Of a DNA stretch of 64,000 nucleotides, positions 17,760 through 26,668 are shown piece by piece. The stretch lies in contig NZ_RBAM01000008.1 of NCBI RefSeq assembly GCF_003626645.1, positions 248,001 to 312,000 on the forward strand. Reading direction: 5' to 3'. Within the stretch, counting starts at the first letter, position 1. Every line of letters begins with the position of its first letter. A model generated the notes under the pieces. That model was not told the origin of the DNA and ran no database searches. It saw only the letters and a program-made list of their open reading frames with translations. The position numbers and the translations under genes were made by a program. Source of the DNA: Streptomyces klenkii. GTDB taxonomy: Bacteria > Actinomycetota > Actinomycetes > Streptomycetales > Streptomycetaceae.

Positions 17760-18605
17760 TCAGGAGCCGTCGAGGCGCTCGGCGAGGGCGCTCAGGAGTT
17801 CCACGACGCCTGCCGGGCCGTCGACCACGATGTCGGCCCGGTCGGCGAGTTCGGCGACCTCGGCGCTTCCGCTGCACACCAGCAGCCCCGGCAGCCCCTC
17901 GGAGCGCAGTTTCTCCACGGCGGCGAAGGCGGCGAGGTCGCCGAGGTCGTCACCCGCGTAGAGGATCGAGCGCGCGCCGCTCTCGCGTACGTACGAGGTG
18001 AGGGCGGCGCCCTTGTCGACGCCCGGCGGGCGCAGCTCCAGCACCAGCCGGCCGGGCTCGACGATCAGGCCGTGCCGGTCGGCGAGGGCGCGCAGCGGCT
18101 CGCGCAGGGCCTCGAAGGCGTCCTGCGGGTGGGGGGCCCGCCGGGTGTGCACGGCGAAGGCGCGGCCCTTGTCCTCGATCCAGGTGCCGCGGCCGGCGCC
18201 CGAGCCGGCCAGGATCCCCGGCAGCTCCGCGCGGGCGGCTTCGACGCCGGGGGGCGGGGTGTCGGCGGCCACGGTGCCGCTCGCGGCGTCCCAGCGCTCG
18301 GCGCCGTACTGGCCGAGGACCACGAGGTGCTCCAGGCCCACGGCCCCGGCGAAGCCGCCGTGGTGGACGGCGACGGCGGCCGGGCGGCCGGTGATCACGG
18401 CGACGGACCCGAGCCGCGGCGCGAGCCGGGCCAGCGCGGGCACGGCTCCGGGGTGCGCGCGGGCCTGCTCGGGGTCGGGGACGATCTCGGCGAGCGTCCC
18501 GTCGAAGTCGAGGGCGACGACGGCGCGTTGCGGCCCGGCCAGCAGGGCGGCGAGCCCGTCGCGGCCGGCGGGGGTGACGGGAACGGGGAGGGGGTGGCTG
18601 CCCAT
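17760..18605 (-). CDS. otsB: trehalose-6-phosphate phosphatase (HAD)
   Basis: This 281-aa HAD phosphatase removes phosphate from trehalose-6-phosphate. VALDFDGTLAEI holds nucleophile Asp33 and general acid Asp35, and VAVITGR is motif II. The lysine is in EDKGRAFAVHTRR, and ILYAGDDLGDLAAF gives the metal aspartates. The length is normal. Downstream of the stop, TCCGTAA is repeated. Convergent otsA supplies the substrate. Confidence 0.93.
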   Translation of the reverse strand: MGSHPLPVPVTPAGRDGLAALLAGPQRAVVALDFDGTLAEIVPDPEQARAHPGAVPALARLAPRLGSVAVITGRPAAVAVHHGGFAGAVGLEHLVVLGQYGAERWDAASGTVAADTPPPGVEAARAELPGILAGSGAGRGTWIEDKGRAFAVHTRRAPHPQDAFEALREPLRALADRHGLIVEPGRLVLELRPPGVDKGAALTSYVRESGARSILYAGDDLGDLAAFAAVEKLRSEGLPGLLVCSGSAEVAELADRADIVVDGPAGVVELLSALAERLDGS

Positions 18606-18636
18606 GGGTCCGACCCTACTGGGCGGGGCCCGTCCG

Positions 18637-18945
18637 CTACCGGCGTTCGCGCCGGGCGTCGCGGATGCGTCGCAGCCGGTTGACGGTGACGGGGTCGTGG
18701 GCGAGGGCCCGCGGGTCGTCCAGGAGGGCGTTGAGCAGCTGGTAGTAGCGCGTCGGGGTCATCCCGAGCCGCTCCCGCACGGCCCGCTCCTTGGCACCGG
18801 GCCCGGAGAAGGCCCGGCGCTCCAGGGCGAGCACGGCCAGGTCGAGCTCGGAAAGATCCTGCTCGGAGGGGCCCTGCTCGGAGCGAACCCGCCCGGAGGG
18901 GTCCCGCTCGGAGAGCTCCCGCTCGCCGTGCTGTTCGTCGCTCAC
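18637..18945 (-). CDS. DUF3263 domain protein
   Basis: This 102-aa protein has an N-terminal 30-residue stretch built of short SEQDPS/SERDPS-like repeats, then a DUF3263 helical domain. That domain covers LAVLALERRAFSGPGAKER and TPTRYYQLLNALLDDPRAL, and resembles a helix-turn-helix. Actinobacterial members are small and of unknown function; DNA binding is an inference. It lies 31 bp upstream of otsB and 10 bp downstream of the solute-binding protein gene, so the three may be cotranscribed. Confidence 0.8.
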   Translation of the reverse strand: MSDEQHGERELSERDPSGRVRSEQGPSEQDLSELDLAVLALERRAFSGPGAKERAVRERLGMTPTRYYQLLNALLDDPRALAHDPVTVNRLRRIRDARRERR

Positions 18946-18955
18946 GCCGGCCAGC

Positions 18956-20239
18956 CTACTTGCCGGCGCCGGCCAGCTCCGTGGCGTCGGCCTCGCGCTG
19001 GATCTCGCCGAGGACGCTCGCGGGGTCGCCGCTCTTGGCGACGACCGAGCCGATCTTCTCCTTGAGGGCCTTGCTGACCTTCGCCCACGACGTCTTGTCG
19101 ACGGGGTAGTAGACGGCGTTGTCGAGCTGCTCCAGGAACGGCTTCAGGTGCGCCTTGTTGCTGTCGGCCTGCATCTTCTCGGAGGCGCTGCTGGTCACGG
19201 GCAGCAGGTCGTACTGGCCGGTGAGGTTCAGGACGTTCTTCGTGCTGTAGACGAAGTCGAGGAAGAGGCCGGCCTCCTCGCGGTGGCCGCCCGCCTTGAA
19301 CGCCATGATCCAGTCGGCGACGCCCATGGTGGACTTAGCCTTGCCGGCCTTGCCCGGCAGCGGGGCCAGCCCGTACTTGATGCCCTTGGCCTCGGCCTGC
19401 TTCATCAGCGTCGGATGGCCGTTGAGCATGCCGACCTGGCCGTTGCAGAAGGCGTCGAAGACGTCCTGGCGGTTGGTGCGGGCGGGGTCTCCGGAGCCGG
19501 TGAGGCCCTTGCCGACGAGCTCGTCGCGCAGCCAGTTGAAGGTCGCGACGTTGTCCTCGGAGTTGATCGTGTACGTGCCGTCGTGGTCGGTGTAACCGCC
19601 GCCGCCGCTGAGCATCCACAGCAGGGTCTCGGCGGGCGCCTCCTCGGGGCCGAGCGGCAGCCCGTACGGGATCTTGACCCCGGCGGCCTGGAGCTTCTTG
19701 GCGGCGGCCTGGAGCTCGTCCCAGCTCTCCGGGGCCTTGGTTATGCCGGCCTTGGCGAAGTGGGTCTTGTTGTAGAAGAGCATGCGGGTGCTGGAGACGA
19801 ACGGCAGGCCGTACTGCACGCGGGCCACCTCGCCCGCGCGGGCGATCGAGGCGATGATGTCGGCCTGGGTGGGGATGGTCAGCAGCTGGTCGGCGCTGTA
19901 GAGCTTGCCGGAGGCGGCGAAGTCGGCGTACGCGCCGATCTGCGCGATGTCCGGGGCCTTGCCGGACGCGACCATCTCGGCGACCTTCTTGTCGACCTCG
20001 GTCCAGCTGAGGACCGTGGCCTCGACCTTGACGCCCTTGTTCTTGGCCTCGAAGGCGCGGGCGAGGGAGTCCCAGTACTTCTGGGAGCTGTTCGCCGCCT
20101 TGTCACCGTAGTCGGCCGCAACGACGCGCAGCGTCTTGCTGCCCGAACCGCCGTCGCTGCCGCACGCCGTCAGTGCGGGCGCCAACGCCGCCGTGGCGGC
20201 ACCTGCCGCCGTCAGACCCAAGAACCGCCGCCGCTGCAC
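18956..20239 (-). CDS. sugar ABC solute-binding lipoprotein (Tat signal)
   Basis: This 427-aa extracellular binding protein of family 1 starts with a twin-arginine signal (QRRRFLGLTAAGAA) ending in the lipobox LTAC. It is therefore likely Tat-exported and lipid-anchored. The mature part shows SLARAFEAKNKGVKVE, FVSSTRMLFYNKTHF and a C-terminal LGEIQREAD typical of oligosaccharide or aminosugar binders. The GTG start follows GGGAAG; the longer upstream frame is spurious. No permease genes lie nearby, so membrane partners must be encoded elsewhere; MsiK at 46.8 kb is a candidate ATPase. Confidence 0.9.
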   Translation of the reverse strand: MQRRRFLGLTAAGAATAALAPALTACGSDGGSGSKTLRVVAADYGDKAANSSQKYWDSLARAFEAKNKGVKVEATVLSWTEVDKKVAEMVASGKAPDIAQIGAYADFAASGKLYSADQLLTIPTQADIIASIARAGEVARVQYGLPFVSSTRMLFYNKTHFAKAGITKAPESWDELQAAAKKLQAAGVKIPYGLPLGPEEAPAETLLWMLSGGGGYTDHDGTYTINSEDNVATFNWLRDELVGKGLTGSGDPARTNRQDVFDAFCNGQVGMLNGHPTLMKQAEAKGIKYGLAPLPGKAGKAKSTMGVADWIMAFKAGGHREEAGLFLDFVYSTKNVLNLTGQYDLLPVTSSASEKMQADSNKAHLKPFLEQLDNAVYYPVDKTSWAKVSKALKEKIGSVVAKSGDPASVLGEIQREADATELAGAGK

Positions 20240-20410
20240 TACTGCTTCCCACCTTCGGGGTTTGTGTTGGAGACCGTGAGTTTCCCCCGCGGGCCACCAT
20301 ACGTTCCAGCCGCTTCCGGTTTCGCTTCGGTATCGCTCTTCCCGCGGCCGACGGGGGCTGCTATGCACGGGAATCACATAGAGATCGCCGGTGTAAGGAG
20401 ACGAAAGCGC

Positions 20411-21346
20411 ATGTCCGAGCCCTCTCTCACCTCGCCCTCGCTCACCTCCCTGGAGATCACCGCGCAGCCGGACTGCTGGCGGCGGGCGGCGCGGGCCGCG
20501 GCGGGCGCGGCCGGCATGCCGAGGCCCGGGGAGCGGGTGGCCGTGACCGGGTGCGGCACGTCGTGGTTCATGGCGCAGGCGTACGCGGCGCTGCGGGAGG
20601 GGTCGGGGCAGGGGGAGACGGACGCCTTCCCGGCGTCGGAGTTCCCGCTGTCGCGGACGTACGACCGGCTGGTGGTGATCACGCGGTCGGGGACGACGAC
20701 GGAGGTGCTCGGCCTGATAGCGGAGGTCCGCGAGCGGTGGGAGGTCCTCGCGCTGACCGGGGACGCGGCGTCGCCGGTGGTGGGGGCGGCCGATGAGGCG
20801 GCGGTGCTGGACTGGGCGGACGAGGAGTCGGTCGTCCAGACGCGGTTCGCGACGACGGCGCTGGCGTTCCTGCGGGCGGGCCTGGAGCTCACGGGCGGGC
20901 TGCCGGAGGGCGTGAAGGGGGTCGCGGAGGCGGCGGCGGACGCGGAGACGGCGCTGATCGAGCCGCTGCCGCGGGCGGTGCTGTCCGCGGAGCAGTGGAC
21001 GTTCCTGGGCGGGGGCTGGGCGTACGGGCTCGCGCAGGAGGCGGCGCTGAAGATGCGCGAGGCGGCGGGGGCGTGGACGGAGGCGTACCCGGCCATGGAG
21101 TACCGCCACGGCCCGGTGGCGATCACGGGCCCGGGCCGGGTGGCGTGGATCCTGGGCGCGGCGCCGGCGGACTTGGAGGCGGACGTCTCCCGCACGGGCG
21201 GGGTGCTGGTGTCGGACGGCGGCCGCCTGGACCCGCTGGCGGACCTGATCCGCGCGCAGCGCCTGGCGGTGGCGGTGGCGGAGGGCCGCGGCCTGAACCC
21301 GGACACCCCGAGGGGCCTGACGCGGAGCGTGATCTTGAAGGGGTGA
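20411..21346 (+). CDS. SIS-domain sugar-phosphate isomerase/deaminase (AgaS/GlmS-C-like)
   Basis: This 311-aa protein carries two SIS domains and no glutaminase domain. AVTGCGTSWFMAQAYAALRE and LVVITRSGTTTEVLGLI form the first sugar-phosphate site. WAYGLAQEAALKMREAAGAW with YPAMEYRHGP resembles the catalytic half of GlmS and AgaS. Such proteins isomerise or deaminate hexosamine-6-phosphates. AAGGAG precedes ATG at good spacing. It sits between the binding protein (divergent) and nagKA, and a PfkB kinase and aldolase follow further on. Alternatives are an AgaS galactosamine-6-P deaminase or a NagS-like activity. Confidence 0.85.
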   Translation: MSEPSLTSPSLTSLEITAQPDCWRRAARAAAGAAGMPRPGERVAVTGCGTSWFMAQAYAALREGSGQGETDAFPASEFPLSRTYDRLVVITRSGTTTEVLGLIAEVRERWEVLALTGDAASPVVGAADEAAVLDWADEESVVQTRFATTALAFLRAGLELTGGLPEGVKGVAEAAADAETALIEPLPRAVLSAEQWTFLGGGWAYGLAQEAALKMREAAGAWTEAYPAMEYRHGPVAITGPGRVAWILGAAPADLEADVSRTGGVLVSDGGRLDPLADLIRAQRLAVAVAEGRGLNPDTPRGLTRSVILKG

Positions 21347-21420
21347 CCCGCGACATCTGAAGGGGTGACCCGCGGCATCGTGAAGGGATGGCCCGCGACA
21401 TCTTGAGAGGACGGCCCGCG
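21336..21420. repeat. 22-bp tandem repeat covering the SIS gene stop
   Basis: TGAAGGGGTGACCCGCGACA and near copies occur at 21336-21357, 21358-21379, 21381-21402 and 21404 onward. The gene's own stop codon is in the first copy. Confidence 0.85.
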
Positions 21421-21445
21421 GCGGGGAAACACCCACCCACGGGTG

Positions 21446-21461
21446 AGTGGACTAGACCTTT
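21446..21461 (+). promoter_or_regulatory. dre (DasR) site upstream of nagKA
   Basis: AGTGGACTAGACCTTT matches 13 of 16 consensus positions (A C/G TGGTCTAGACCA C/G T). It lies 28 bp before the nagK start. nagKA is a known DasR target in S. coelicolor. Confidence 0.85.
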
Positions 21462-21488
21462 CGACCGCGGACGCGCGACACTGTCCCC

Positions 21489-22436
21489 GTGAGACACGTC
21501 ATCGCGCTCGACGTCGGCGGTACCGCCATCAAGGCCGCCCTGATCGGCCCGGACCACGAGCTGTTGCACGAAGCACGCCGGCCCACAGGGCGGGAGCAGG
21601 GGCCGGAGGCCGTGGTCGCCGGGATCCTGGACTTCGCCGCCGAGCTCGCGGCCACCGGCGAGGCCGCCTACGGCGAGCCCGCGGCGGCCGCGGGCCTCGC
21701 CGTGCCCGGCATCGTGGACGCCGCGGCCGGCACCGCCGTCTACGCCGCCAACCTCGGCTGGCGCGACGTCCCCCTGCGCGATCTGCTGAGCCGCCGCCTG
21801 GGAGGCACGCCCGTGGCCCTCGGCCACGACGTCCGCACGGGCGGCCTCGCCGAGGGCCGCCTCGGCGCCGGCGAGGGCGCGGACCGCTTCCTGTTCGTCG
21901 CCCTCGGCACCGGCATCGCCGGAGCCATCGGCATCGACGGCCGCATCGAGGCCGGCGCCCACGGCTGCGCGGGCGAGATCGGCCACATCGCCGTCCGCCC
22001 CGGCCCCGCCGGCCGGCCGTGCGGCTGCGGCGGCCGCGGCTGCCTGGAGACGGTCGCCTCCGCCGCCGCGGTCAGCCGCGCCTGGGCGGAGGCCTCCGGC
22101 TCCCCGGACGCCGACGCCGCGGACTGCGCCCGCGCCGTGGAGGCGGGCGACCCCCGCGCCCGCGCCGTCTGGCAGGAGGCCGTCGACGCCCTCGCCGACG
22201 GCCTCGTCATCGCCCACACCCTGCTCGACCCCCGCACGCTGATCATCGGCGGGGGCCTCGCCGAGGCCGGCGACACCCTCTTCGTACCGCTGCGCGCGGC
22301 CGTCGCGGACCGCATGACGTTCCAGCGGCTCCCCCGCATCATCCCGGCCGCCCTCGGGGACGCCGCCGGCTGCCTGGGCGCGGGCCTGCTCGCCTGGGAC
22401 CTGCTCACCACCCACCTCACGGAGGTTTCCGCCTGA
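21489..22436 (+). CDS. nagK: ROK-family N-acetylglucosamine kinase
   Basis: This 315-aa ROK kinase phosphorylates GlcNAc released inside the cell. IALDVGGTAIKAALI is the ATP phosphate loop. GAHGCAGEIGHIAVRPG and RPCGCGGRGCLETVAS carry the His/Cys zinc site of the family. The GTG start has no strong ribosome site. The gene overlaps nagA by one base (TGATG), so the two are translationally coupled. A dre box controls the pair. GlcNAc specificity is taken from the gene pairing, not from sequence alone. Confidence 0.9.
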   Translation: MRHVIALDVGGTAIKAALIGPDHELLHEARRPTGREQGPEAVVAGILDFAAELAATGEAAYGEPAAAAGLAVPGIVDAAAGTAVYAANLGWRDVPLRDLLSRRLGGTPVALGHDVRTGGLAEGRLGAGEGADRFLFVALGTGIAGAIGIDGRIEAGAHGCAGEIGHIAVRPGPAGRPCGCGGRGCLETVASAAAVSRAWAEASGSPDADAADCARAVEAGDPRARAVWQEAVDALADGLVIAHTLLDPRTLIIGGGLAEAGDTLFVPLRAAVADRMTFQRLPRIIPAALGDAAGCLGAGLLAWDLLTTHLTEVSA

Positions 22437-23617
22437 TGGTCGAACGAACGGTTCTCGCCGGCGCCCGCGTGGTGCTGCCGACCGGCGTGGTCGAGGACGG
22501 GCGGGTGACGGTCGAGGGCCGGCGGATCGCCGCGATCGAGAGCGGCGCCGCGAACGAGTCCGCCGAGCAGGCGACGCTCGACCTCTCCGGCAAGGGCGGC
22601 CACTGGATCGTCCCCGGGTTCGTGGACATGCACGTCCACGGCGGCGGCGGCGCGTCCTTCTCCGCGGGCGACCCCGAGGAGGCCCTCACGGCCATCCGTA
22701 CGCACCGCGCGCACGGCACCACGACCATGGTCGCCTCCACCGTCACCGGCGACTTGGACGACCTCGCCCGGCAGGCGGCCGTGCTGTCCGAGCTGACCGA
22801 GCAGGGCGACCTGGCGGGCATCCACTTCGAGGGCCCGTTCATCTCCCCGCACCGCTGCGGCGCCCACCAGCCGGAGCTGCTGCGCGACCCGCACCCGGCG
22901 GACGTCCGCAAGCTCGTCGACGCGGCGCGCGGCGCGGCCCGCATGATGACGCTGGCCCCGGAGCTGGCGGGCGGCCTGGACTCGGTCCGCCTCCTCGCCG
23001 ACCTCGGCGTGATCGCCGCCGTGGGCCACACGGACTCCTCGTACGAGGCGACCCTGGACGCCATCGAGGCGGGCGCGACGGTCGCCACCCACCTCTTCAA
23101 CGCGATGCCGTCGCTGCTGCACCGCGCGCCCGGCCCGATCGCGGCCCTGCTGGAGGACGAGCGGGTCACCGTAGAGCTGATCAACGACGGCACGCACCTG
23201 CACCCCGCCGTCCTGGAGCTGGCCTTCGCCCGGGCCGGCGCGGACCGCGTCGCGTTCATCACCGACGCCATGGGCGCGGCGGGCATGAGCGACGGCATGT
23301 ACCCGCTCGGCCCGATGAGCGTCGAGGTCAAGGACGGCGTGGCCCGCATCGCCGACGGCCCGACGGCGGGTTCGATCGCCGGCTCGACGCTGACGCTGGA
23401 CACGGCGTTCAAGCGCGCGGTGACGGTCGACGGCCTGCCGGTGGGCGACGCCGTACGCGCCCTGTCCGCGACCCCCGCGCGCCTGCTGGGCGTGGCCGAC
23501 CGGGCCGGCTCCCTGGAGCCCGGCAAGGATGCGGATCTGGTCATTCTCGACGCCTCGTACGACCTGGTGGGCGTCATGCGCAAGGGCGAATGGGTGGTCA
23601 GTCCCCACGTGCACTGA
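22436..23617 (+). CDS. nagA: N-acetylglucosamine-6-phosphate deacetylase
   Basis: This 393-aa amidohydrolase deacetylates GlcNAc-6-phosphate. FVDMHVHGGGG supplies the metal HxH, GIHFEGPFIS the metal glutamate, VGHTDSSYEA and VATHLFNAM the remaining histidines, and FITDAMGAAG the catalytic aspartate. The ATG follows GGAGG inside nagK. A clear rho-independent-type hairpin follows the gene. Its product, GlcN-6-phosphate, links both GlcNAc and MurNAc (via murQ) to glycolysis. Confidence 0.95.
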   Translation: MVERTVLAGARVVLPTGVVEDGRVTVEGRRIAAIESGAANESAEQATLDLSGKGGHWIVPGFVDMHVHGGGGASFSAGDPEEALTAIRTHRAHGTTTMVASTVTGDLDDLARQAAVLSELTEQGDLAGIHFEGPFISPHRCGAHQPELLRDPHPADVRKLVDAARGAARMMTLAPELAGGLDSVRLLADLGVIAAVGHTDSSYEATLDAIEAGATVATHLFNAMPSLLHRAPGPIAALLEDERVTVELINDGTHLHPAVLELAFARAGADRVAFITDAMGAAGMSDGMYPLGPMSVEVKDGVARIADGPTAGSIAGSTLTLDTAFKRAVTVDGLPVGDAVRALSATPARLLGVADRAGSLEPGKDADLVILDASYDLVGVMRKGEWVVSPHVH

Positions 23618-23655
23618 TTCCTCCCGCTCTTGACGCGCGGTCGCACGCCGGCCGG

Positions 23656-23700
23656 AACAGCGGCGGCAGTCCCGAGGTCTGGGCCTGCCGCCGCTGTTTT
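23656..23700 (+). terminator. nagKA terminator
   Basis: AACAGCGGCGGCAG (23656-23669) pairs perfectly with CTGCCGCCGCTGTT (23685-23698), and T residues follow. Confidence 0.85.
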
Positions 23701-23766
23701 GGCATGATCGCTCGCGGTCGACGGTCACGGTTCTTCGATTTCTTCGGTCAAGGGAGGGAAACGCCG

Positions 23767-24699
23767 GTGATCCTCACGGTGACGCTCAACGCAGCGCTCG
23801 ATCTGACCTATCGCGTTCCGCGGCTGAAGCCGCACGCGTCGCACCACGTCGCGACCGCCGCCGAACGGGCCGGCGGCAAGGGCGTCAACGTCGCCCGCGT
23901 CCTGGCCGCCCTCGGCCACACCACCGTGGTCACGGGCTTCGCCGGCGGCACGACGGGCGAGACCCTGCGCCGGCTCCTCGCGGAGACCGCCCCCGGCGCC
24001 GGCGGGCGCATCACCGACCACCTCGTCCCCATCATCGGCACCACCCGCCGCACGGTCGCCGTCGTGGACGCCTCCACCGGCGACACCACCCAGCTCAACG
24101 AGGCCGGCCCCGACGTCACCGCGGAGGAGTGGGGCGCCTTCACGGACACCTACGCGCGCCTCCTGCGCGAGGCCCGCGCCGTCGCTCTGTGCGGCAGCCT
24201 TCCGCCGGGCGTGCCGGTGGGGGCGTACGCCCATCTCGTACGGCAGGCGCACGCCGCCGGCGTCCCCGTCCTGCTGGACACCAGCGGCGAACCGCTGCGG
24301 CGCGGCATCGCCGCCCGCCCCGACCTGGTCACCCCCAACACCACCGAACTCGCCGCCCTCACCGGCTCCACGGAGCCCCTCCGGGCGGCCCTCGACGCCC
24401 GCCGCCGCGGCGCCCACGCCATCGCGGCGACCCTCGGCCCGGAGGGCGTCCTCGCCGTCACCCCCGACGGCACCTGGCGCGCGGCCCCGCCGCGCCGCCT
24501 CACCGGCAACCCCACGGGCGCGGGGGACTCGGCCGCGGCCGGCCTCCTGTCGGCCTGGCTGGACGGCCTGCCCTGGCCGGACCGCCTGACCCGGGCGGTG
24601 GCCCTGGCCGCCGCCACGGTAAAGGCCCCTACGGCGGGCGAGTTCGACGCCGAGACGTATGAGGACGTGCTGCCGCGGGTGAAGGTCACGGCGGCCTGA
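23767..24699 (+). CDS. PfkB-family hexose-1/6-phosphate kinase (1-PFK/tagatose-6-P kinase type)
   Basis: This 310-aa ribokinase-superfamily enzyme is of the FruK/LacC group. ILTVTLNAALDLTYRV and AGGKGVNVARVLAALG form the sugar site. The anion hole and base are GNPTGAGDSAAAGLL, where LacC/FruK-type enzymes have the catalytic aspartate. GGGAGGG precedes the GTG. It is followed by a class II aldolase, a pairing found for tagatose-6-phosphate kinase plus tagatose-bisphosphate aldolase. It could also act as 1-phosphofructokinase. Confidence 0.88.
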   Translation: MILTVTLNAALDLTYRVPRLKPHASHHVATAAERAGGKGVNVARVLAALGHTTVVTGFAGGTTGETLRRLLAETAPGAGGRITDHLVPIIGTTRRTVAVVDASTGDTTQLNEAGPDVTAEEWGAFTDTYARLLREARAVALCGSLPPGVPVGAYAHLVRQAHAAGVPVLLDTSGEPLRRGIAARPDLVTPNTTELAALTGSTEPLRAALDARRRGAHAIAATLGPEGVLAVTPDGTWRAAPPRRLTGNPTGAGDSAAAGLLSAWLDGLPWPDRLTRAVALAAATVKAPTAGEFDAETYEDVLPRVKVTAA

Positions 24700-24777
24700 C
24701 GCCGCTTCAGGGCTCTCGGGGTTATCAGGAACGTCAGGGATATCAGGGAGTTTTCAGCGAGCGGAAAGGCAAGGCAC

Positions 24778-25623
24778 ATGCCCCTCGTACGCACCGCCGA
24801 CCTCGTCACGGAAGCCCGGGCCGCGAACACGGCCGTTTGCGCCTTCAACGTCATCACCGTGGAACACGCGGAAGCCATCGCCGCGGGCGCGGAATCCGCG
24901 GACCGCCCCGCGATCCTCCAGGTCTCCGAGAACGCGGTGAAATTCCACGGCGGCCGCGTGGGCCCGATCGCCGCCGCGGCGTCCGCGGTGGCGGCGGTGT
25001 CGTCCGCCCGGCTCTCCCTCCACCTGGACCACGTGGAAAGCGAAGACCTCCTGCGGCAGGCCCACGCCCACGGCTTCACGTCGGTCATGTTCGACGCCTC
25101 GAAACTCCCTTACGGAGACAACGTCAAAGCGACGGCGGAGGCGGTCCGTTGGGGCAGCGAACGCGACATCTGGGTGGAGGCGGAACTGGGCCGCGTGGGC
25201 GGAAAGGCGGGCGACGCGCACACGCCGGGCGTACGGACGGACCCCGCGGAAGCCGCCGCCTACGTGGCGGACACGGGCGTCGACGCCCTGGCGGTGGCCG
25301 TGGGCAGCACCCACGCGATGACGGACCGCACGGCGGCCCTGGACCACGCGCTGATCACGTCACTGCGCGACGCGGTCCCCGTCCCCCTGGTCCTCCACGG
25401 CTCGTCAGGCGTCCCGGACGCGGAACTCCGCTGCGCGGTCGCGGCGGGAATGACGAAGATCAACGTGGGCACGGCCCTGAACAAGGCCTTCACAGGAGCG
25501 GTAAGAGCCTTCCTGGAGGCCCACCCCTCCACCACGGACCCGCGCAAGTACCTGACCCCTGCGCGGGCCGCCATGACGGAAACGGTGGCGGGTTTCCTCC
25601 GGACCGTCAGCCGCCGTTGGTGA
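24778..25623 (+). CDS. class II ketose-bisphosphate aldolase (GatY/KbaY-like)
   Basis: This 281-aa zinc aldolase shows CAFNVITVEHAEAI, SLHLDHVES (metal His), FDASKLPYGDNV, VAVGSTHAM and LVLHGSSGVPD (metal His). MTKINVGTALN completes the phosphate site. The length fits tagatose/fructose-bisphosphate aldolases that split the product of PfkB kinases into triose phosphates. It lies 78 bp after the PfkB gene with GGAAAGGCAAGG as leader. Its last 17 bp overlap the end of the convergent CBM35-like gene. Confidence 0.9.
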   Translation: MPLVRTADLVTEARAANTAVCAFNVITVEHAEAIAAGAESADRPAILQVSENAVKFHGGRVGPIAAAASAVAAVSSARLSLHLDHVESEDLLRQAHAHGFTSVMFDASKLPYGDNVKATAEAVRWGSERDIWVEAELGRVGGKAGDAHTPGVRTDPAEAAAYVADTGVDALAVAVGSTHAMTDRTAALDHALITSLRDAVPVPLVLHGSSGVPDAELRCAVAAGMTKINVGTALNKAFTGAVRAFLEAHPSTTDPRKYLTPARAAMTETVAGFLRTVSRRW

Positions 25624-26539
25624 GCCACAGCTGGTCGAGGTGCGAATCGCAGCCGCTGCCGCTGCCGCAGTACATCTTGATGGTGTTCTTGCCCTGGTTC
25701 AGGTCGACGCGGGTCCAGCTCTGCTGCCAGTTGGGGGGCCAGTCGCCCGGCTTCGTGTCGCCCCAGATCTTCATGCGCATCGGCAGGCTGTTGGTCTTGC
25801 CGTTGACGTCGACCGCGAGGTTGGCGTCCTGGCCGGGCACGCCGTAGTGGACGTACAGCCGGTAGGAGCCGGTCGACGGAACCTCGACCTCCCACTCGAC
25901 GCCGGAGCCCGTCTGGTTGGTGACGACCGCGTAGGCCCCGTTTTCGGACTTGGTGCCCTTGACCACCGTGTCCGTGGTCGCGCCGCCCACCAGCTTCAGA
26001 GTGGACGCGTCCCGCTTCAGGTTGCCGGCCGCCGACGGATTGCTCGGCTGGTTCTTCTTCTCCGGCTCCTTGGACGGCTTCTTGTCCTCGTCCTTGTCCT
26101 TGGGGTCCTTCTGCTCACCGCCGGTCGCCGCCTGGCTGCTCCCGTCGTCGTCCGACGTGCCGCCGTTCGTCAGCATCGCCGCGGTGATGCCGCCCGCCAC
26201 CACCGCGACCACGGCTATCGCCGCGACCAGCAGGCCGGTCCGCTTGGGGCGGGAGGCGCCGCCGTGGCCCGTGGGGGCCGGCTGGCGGGGGGCGCCGCCC
26301 GGGAGGGTCTCCGGGGCCGCGTAGTGCGGAGCGGGCTGCGACGCGTGCGGCGGCTGCGGCTGGCGCGGGCCGTACTGGCGTGAGCCGACCGTCCGTACCT
26401 GGTTGTACGAAGTGCGGGGAACTCCCGGCTGCGGCGCGGTCGGAGCACTCTCGTTGGACCCGCCGCCCTCCGAGCGGTACAGGTGCGCGAACGGGTCTTC
26501 GCTCTCCGGCGTACCCGTGCCGTTATTACCGGCCGTCAT
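25607..26539 (-). CDS. single-pass membrane protein with CBM35-like domain
   Basis: This 310-aa protein has a cytoplasmic Pro/Gln-rich N-terminus (1-100) and one membrane helix (LLVAAIAVVAVVAGGITAAM, about 104-123). A charged KDPKDKDEDKK linker follows. The outer C-terminal domain (about 170-310) resembles a CBM35/CBM6 galactose-binding fold, with WEVEVPSTGSYRLYVHYG and a Cys pair in YCGSGSGCDSH. It probably binds a sugar polymer outside the membrane. Nearness to aminosugar genes is suggestive, but transcription is opposite. Confidence 0.78.
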   Translation of the reverse strand: MTAGNNGTGTPESEDPFAHLYRSEGGGSNESAPTAPQPGVPRTSYNQVRTVGSRQYGPRQPQPPHASQPAPHYAAPETLPGGAPRQPAPTGHGGASRPKRTGLLVAAIAVVAVVAGGITAAMLTNGGTSDDDGSSQAATGGEQKDPKDKDEDKKPSKEPEKKNQPSNPSAAGNLKRDASTLKLVGGATTDTVVKGTKSENGAYAVVTNQTGSGVEWEVEVPSTGSYRLYVHYGVPGQDANLAVDVNGKTNSLPMRMKIWGDTKPGDWPPNWQQSWTRVDLNQGKNTIKMYCGSGSGCDSHLDQLWLTNGG

Positions 26540-26668
26540 CCCCTGTCACTCCCAACCCATGGGCCCATCGCCCACTGGCCAAATCTTTGCGTTCGATTTC
26601 ACGGTAGGCGGCGGTGCCGCGTTCGGCGAAGACTACCGCGACGCGGCGACACCTCGCCGTGGGCGGCC

